Below, one piece after another: positions 4,465-7,139 of a DNA stretch of 7,139 nucleotides; the stretch's first letter is position 1, and each line of letters begins with the position of its first letter. Where the stretch lies: assembly GCA_016926985.1 (NCBI GenBank), contig JAFGNO010000247.1:1-7139 (forward strand). Reading direction: 5' to 3'. Source of the DNA: Anaerolineae bacterium (GTDB lineage: Bacteria > Chloroflexota > Anaerolineae > Aggregatilineales > UBA3940). The notes below the pieces were generated by a model, which was given only the letters and a program-made list of their open reading frames with translations, was not told where the DNA came from and ran no database searches. A program made the position numbers and the translations under genes.

Positions 4465-7139
4465 CTATGTCTCAGTCGGGGATATTGATTGTAATTGCGA
4501 GAGAACATCAATCAACAAAGGGCGCCAGTCGTCCAGGTCACGCGGAAGCCAGATGCCGGTGCGGCTGACCCGGATGCCCTGCCCCATCTGCCGCTGCATG
4601 GAGTTCCTATCGACATGGGCCAGACCCGCCAGCCGGACATTGATCTGGTTGCCCTCAGCCATAATACTCGATACACGCGAGTGGTGGGCAAGCTGTTTGA
4701 CACGAAGCTGGAACAGCAGGTTCTCAACCGGCGGGGGCAGCGGCCCGAACCGGTCAGCCAGTTCCGCGCCGAACTCCTCGACAGCCTCAAGCGTATATAG
4801 CTCAGCCATCCTGCGGTAGAGCTGAATACGGAGCGCCATATCAGGCACATAGTCGGTTGGGATATAGGTAGGAAGAGGCAGGTCTATGGTAATGGGTTCC
4901 TGTGGCAATTCGCCCATTTCCAGGGCAGGTTTACCACCTTCCCGCTCGCTCCGCACACGGCGCACCGCTTCGGCCAGCATGCGCGTATACAGATTGAAAC
5001 CGACGGCTGAAATATGCCCGCTTTGCCTCAGCCCGAGGATATCACCTGCCCCTCGTATTTCAAGGTCACGCATGGCAATATTCATGCCTGAGCCCAGATC
5101 GGTATACTCATCAATGGTGTCCAGCCGCGCCCGCGCTTCAGGCGTAATCGCGCCGCGCGAGGGATAGAAAAAATACGCGAAGGCACGGTTTGCGCTCCGC
5201 CCAACACGTCCCCTCAGTTGATACAACTGTGAAAGGCCAAATCGATCCGCCCGATCAACGACCAGCGTATTGGCATTAGGAAAATCCAGCCCTGCCTCGA
5301 TGATGCTGGTCGATACCAGCACATCAATCTCGCCCTGCCCAAACCGGGCCATGACCGATTCAAGCTCGTGTTCGTTCATCTGTCCGTGGCCAACAGCAAA
5401 GGTTGCTTCAGGGACAACCTGTTTCAGCCGGGCAACCTCAGAATAGATGGTCTGAACCCGGTTGTGGACATAGAAGACCTGCCCGCCGCGATCCAGCTCG
5501 CGCAGGACAGCGTCGCGGATCAGGTCATTGTTACGCCGGCCCACATAGGTCCTGACCGGAAGACGCTCTTCTGGAGCCGTATCAATCACGCTGATGTCCC
5601 GCACACCGGTCAGGCTCATCCACAGCGTGCGCGGGATTGGGGTGGCCGTGAGCGTGAGAACATCTACTTCGGTGCGCATTTTTTTGAGCTGCTCTTTATG
5701 CGTCACACCAAAACGCTGCTCCTCGTCAATGATCAGCAGCCCGAGATCGTGAAACGCCACATCGCCGCTGAGCAGTCGATGGGTTCCGATGACAATATCC
5801 ACCGTGCCGCCCTGCAGCCTGTCAATCACCTCATCCTGCTGTCCACGCGTGCGGAACCGGGACAGCATTTCAATCTCAACCGGAAAAGCAGCCAGGCGAA
5901 GGCGGAAGGTGTCATAATGCTGCTGCGCAAGCACGGTGGTGGGTACCAGCACCGCGACCTGCTTTCCTCCCATGACCGCCTTGAATGCCGCTCGCAGCGC
6001 CACCTCGGTTTTCCCATAGCCCACATCACCACAGATCAGGCGATCCATCGGGCGAGGTCTTTCCATGTCTTCCTTGACTTCTGCAAGCGCCCGGAGTTGA
6101 TCCTCGGTTTCCACATAAGGAAAAGACGCTTCCAGTTCGTGCTGCCAGGGCGTGTCCGGAGGGAAAGCGTGACCAACAACAGCCTCGCGGCTTGCATAGA
6201 GGTCCAGCAGATCGCGCGCGATTTCCTCAACGGCCTGCTGTGTGCGCTCTTTGATGCGCCCCCAATCCGGCGTCCCAAGCCTGGACAGCGCCGGCGGCGA
6301 GTCGTCAACCCCGATATAGCGGCTCATCCGGTCAGCCTGATGGATGGGAACATAGAGGACATTGCCTCCGCCATAGGTAACCTGAAGGTATTCTCGCTCC
6401 ACACCACCCAGCACCCGTTTATCAAGGCCAACAAACTGACCGATGCCGTGTTCCACATGTACCACATAGTCACCGGGCTTCAGATCGGCATAGAAACTTT
6501 CCGGGGCAACCGGTCTTGGCTGTCGCCGCCGCCTCGGCTCAGGGCGTTTCCAGCCAAATATCTCGGCATCCGTCAGCAGATGAACCCTGCTGTTCTCTGT
6601 GGAGAGAATCCATCCTTCTGCCAGTGCGCCGCTCACAAATACCGGTTCTCCGGACGGCATCTTGACAAGATCATCCCCCGCTGTGGGGCGAAAGCCCACC
6701 ACCCTTTCTTGCAGCAAGCCAGCCAGCCGCTCCGCCTGCCGGGATACGACAATGACATTTTCCTGCTCGGGACGGGAAAGCTCCTTCAGGTGATCGAGAA
6801 ACACCCTGAGTTCTCCCGCGTAACGCGGGCCGGGCAGAAACAGGTCACCCAGGCCCTCCATAACCTGTTCAGCCAGCGCGGCGTCGGGCGGATTGCCCAG
6901 GTTGATCGAGCGGGCCTGCCTGATCGCATCCACCAGGTAGTCACGTGTCAAATATGGCAGCGGCATATCCCCGGGAATCAGGCCACTTTCCTGCCGGGCT
7001 TCTCTCAGGCTGATCGCCTGCGTCTCAAGATCGTCGATGGCGTCAACCAGTTCCTGCCATCCATCCACCAGTACAACTGTGTCTCCAGGGGCATAATCAA
7101 GCAGGCTCACTTCAGGGTCGTCCATCCATGGCAGATAAA
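4465..7139 (-). CDS. mfd: Transcription-repair coupling factor, N-terminus beyond the window
   Basis: Mfd is an ATP-driven DNA translocase. It pushes RNA polymerase off the template when it stalls at a lesion and recruits UvrA, linking transcription to nucleotide excision repair. The frame is open to the right edge (YLPW precedes the first internal Met), giving about 890 visible residues. Relative to E. coli Mfd (1148), roughly 250 residues with the start of the UvrB-like module are missing. Numbered from the Met at 7125, I see the end of the UvrB-like and D3 regions (to about 185), a basic Arg/Pro linker (193-205), and the CarD-like RNA polymerase interaction domain (about 213-272, GDYVVHVEHGIGQFVG). 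The translocase follows with Walker A GDVGYGKTE (366-374), DEEQ box (467-470), TATPIPRT (493-500), STSIIEAGLDFPN (605-617), QLYQLRGRVGR (633-643) and the TRG region around RDLEIRGAGDILG (686-698). The C-terminal D7 domain (about 745-886) ends at TAG 4467-4465. All motifs are intact. The membrane-protein gene follows four bases downstream. Confidence 0.97.
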   Translation of the reverse strand, partial: YLPWMDDPEVSLLDYAPGDTVVLVDGWQELVDAIDDLETQAISLREARQESGLIPGDMPLPYLTRDYLVDAIRQARSINLGNPPDAALAEQVMEGLGDLFLPGPRYAGELRVFLDHLKELSRPEQENVIVVSRQAERLAGLLQERVVGFRPTAGDDLVKMPSGEPVFVSGALAEGWILSTENSRVHLLTDAEIFGWKRPEPRRRRQPRPVAPESFYADLKPGDYVVHVEHGIGQFVGLDKRVLGGVEREYLQVTYGGGNVLYVPIHQADRMSRYIGVDDSPPALSRLGTPDWGRIKERTQQAVEEIARDLLDLYASREAVVGHAFPPDTPWQHELEASFPYVETEDQLRALAEVKEDMERPRPMDRLICGDVGYGKTEVALRAAFKAVMGGKQVAVLVPTTVLAQQHYDTFRLRLAAFPVEIEMLSRFRTRGQQDEVIDRLQGGTVDIVIGTHRLLSGDVAFHDLGLLIIDEEQRFGVTHKEQLKKMRTEVDVLTLTATPIPRTLWMSLTGVRDISVIDTAPEERLPVRTYVGRRNNDLIRDAVLRELDRGGQVFYVHNRVQTIYSEVARLKQVVPEATFAVGHGQMNEHELESVMARFGQGEIDVLVSTSIIEAGLDFPNANTLVVDRADRFGLSQLYQLRGRVGRSANRAFAYFFYPSRGAITPEARARLDTIDEYTDLGSGMNIAMRDLEIRGAGDILGLRQSGHISAVGFNLYTRMLAEAVRRVRSEREGGKPALEMGELPQEPITIDLPLPTYIPTDYVPDMALRIQLYRRMAELYTLEAVEEFGAELADRFGPLPPPVENLLFQLRVKQLAHHSRVSSIMAEGNQINVRLAGLAHVDRNSMQRQMGQGIRVSRTGIWLPRDLDDWRPLLIDVLSQLQSISPTET
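4488..4515 (-). promoter_or_regulatory. Candidate promoter for the membrane-protein gene inside the end of mfd
   Basis: Read on the minus strand, TTGATT (4515-4510, 4 of 6 to -35) is followed after 16 bases by TACAAT (4493-4488, 5 of 6 to -10). It lies in a locally AT-rich patch about 30 bases before the chosen ATG at 4460. It would allow expression independent of mfd, and it also argues against the upstream TTG/ATG starts at 4511/4508, which would lie within it. The bases are also codons of the mfd C-terminus, so chance is a real alternative. Confidence 0.3.

Noticed and set aside
4439..4819. Two overlapping plus-strand open frames (4439-4819 and 4495-4800) opposite the 3' end of mfd
   Set aside because: They are antisense to the well-conserved Mfd D7 domain, have no clear ribosome site and show no family signature.
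1..7139. Defence island, mobile element, CRISPR, tRNA or a new multi-gene system
   Set aside because: All coding space is taken by three housekeeping genes and one membrane-protein gene. No transposase, integrase, terminal repeats, tandem spacers or tRNA-like cloverleaf was seen.

Overview
The window holds four protein-coding genes and almost no spacer. Two are cut by the window edges. Left to right they are the 3' part of folC (+), a complete lon (+), a complete gene for an unrecognised multi-pass membrane protein (-), and the 3' two-thirds or more of mfd (-). I see no RNA gene, CRISPR array, insertion sequence or phage gene. The largest non-coding stretch is the 42 bases between folC and lon.

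The DNA is moderately GC-rich by eye. Lon and Mfd are bacterial, and the phrasing around their motifs resembles what I recall of Chloroflexota (Anaerolineae-like) homologues. Examples are the 'MSPEVGIIRTYLDWLLELPW' stretch of Lon and 'PRPMDRLICGDVGYGKTEVA' of Mfd. This placement rests on memory and no search was run, so I hold it at moderate confidence.

Layout: bases 1-1155 encode FolC from just inside its P-loop to the stop. After a 42-base gap with a good ribosome binding site, lon runs 1198-3624. Its stop codon faces the stop of the membrane-protein gene with only two bases between them (TGA-TA-TCA), so two transcription units converge here without room for an ordinary terminator. The membrane-protein gene (3627-4460) starts four bases after the mfd stop on the same strand and is probably co-transcribed with mfd, which runs off the right edge.

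Functionally this is mainly housekeeping: folate polyglutamylation, ATP-dependent protein quality control and transcription-coupled DNA repair. No pathway links the genes. The one part that looks undescribed to me is the membrane protein. It appears to be built from two related four-helix halves, each carrying an E-x-W-G-T ... W-T-Y-Y-T-L-E-x-P-P-L motif predicted to lie on the outer face of the membrane. I do not see a new multi-gene system in this window.
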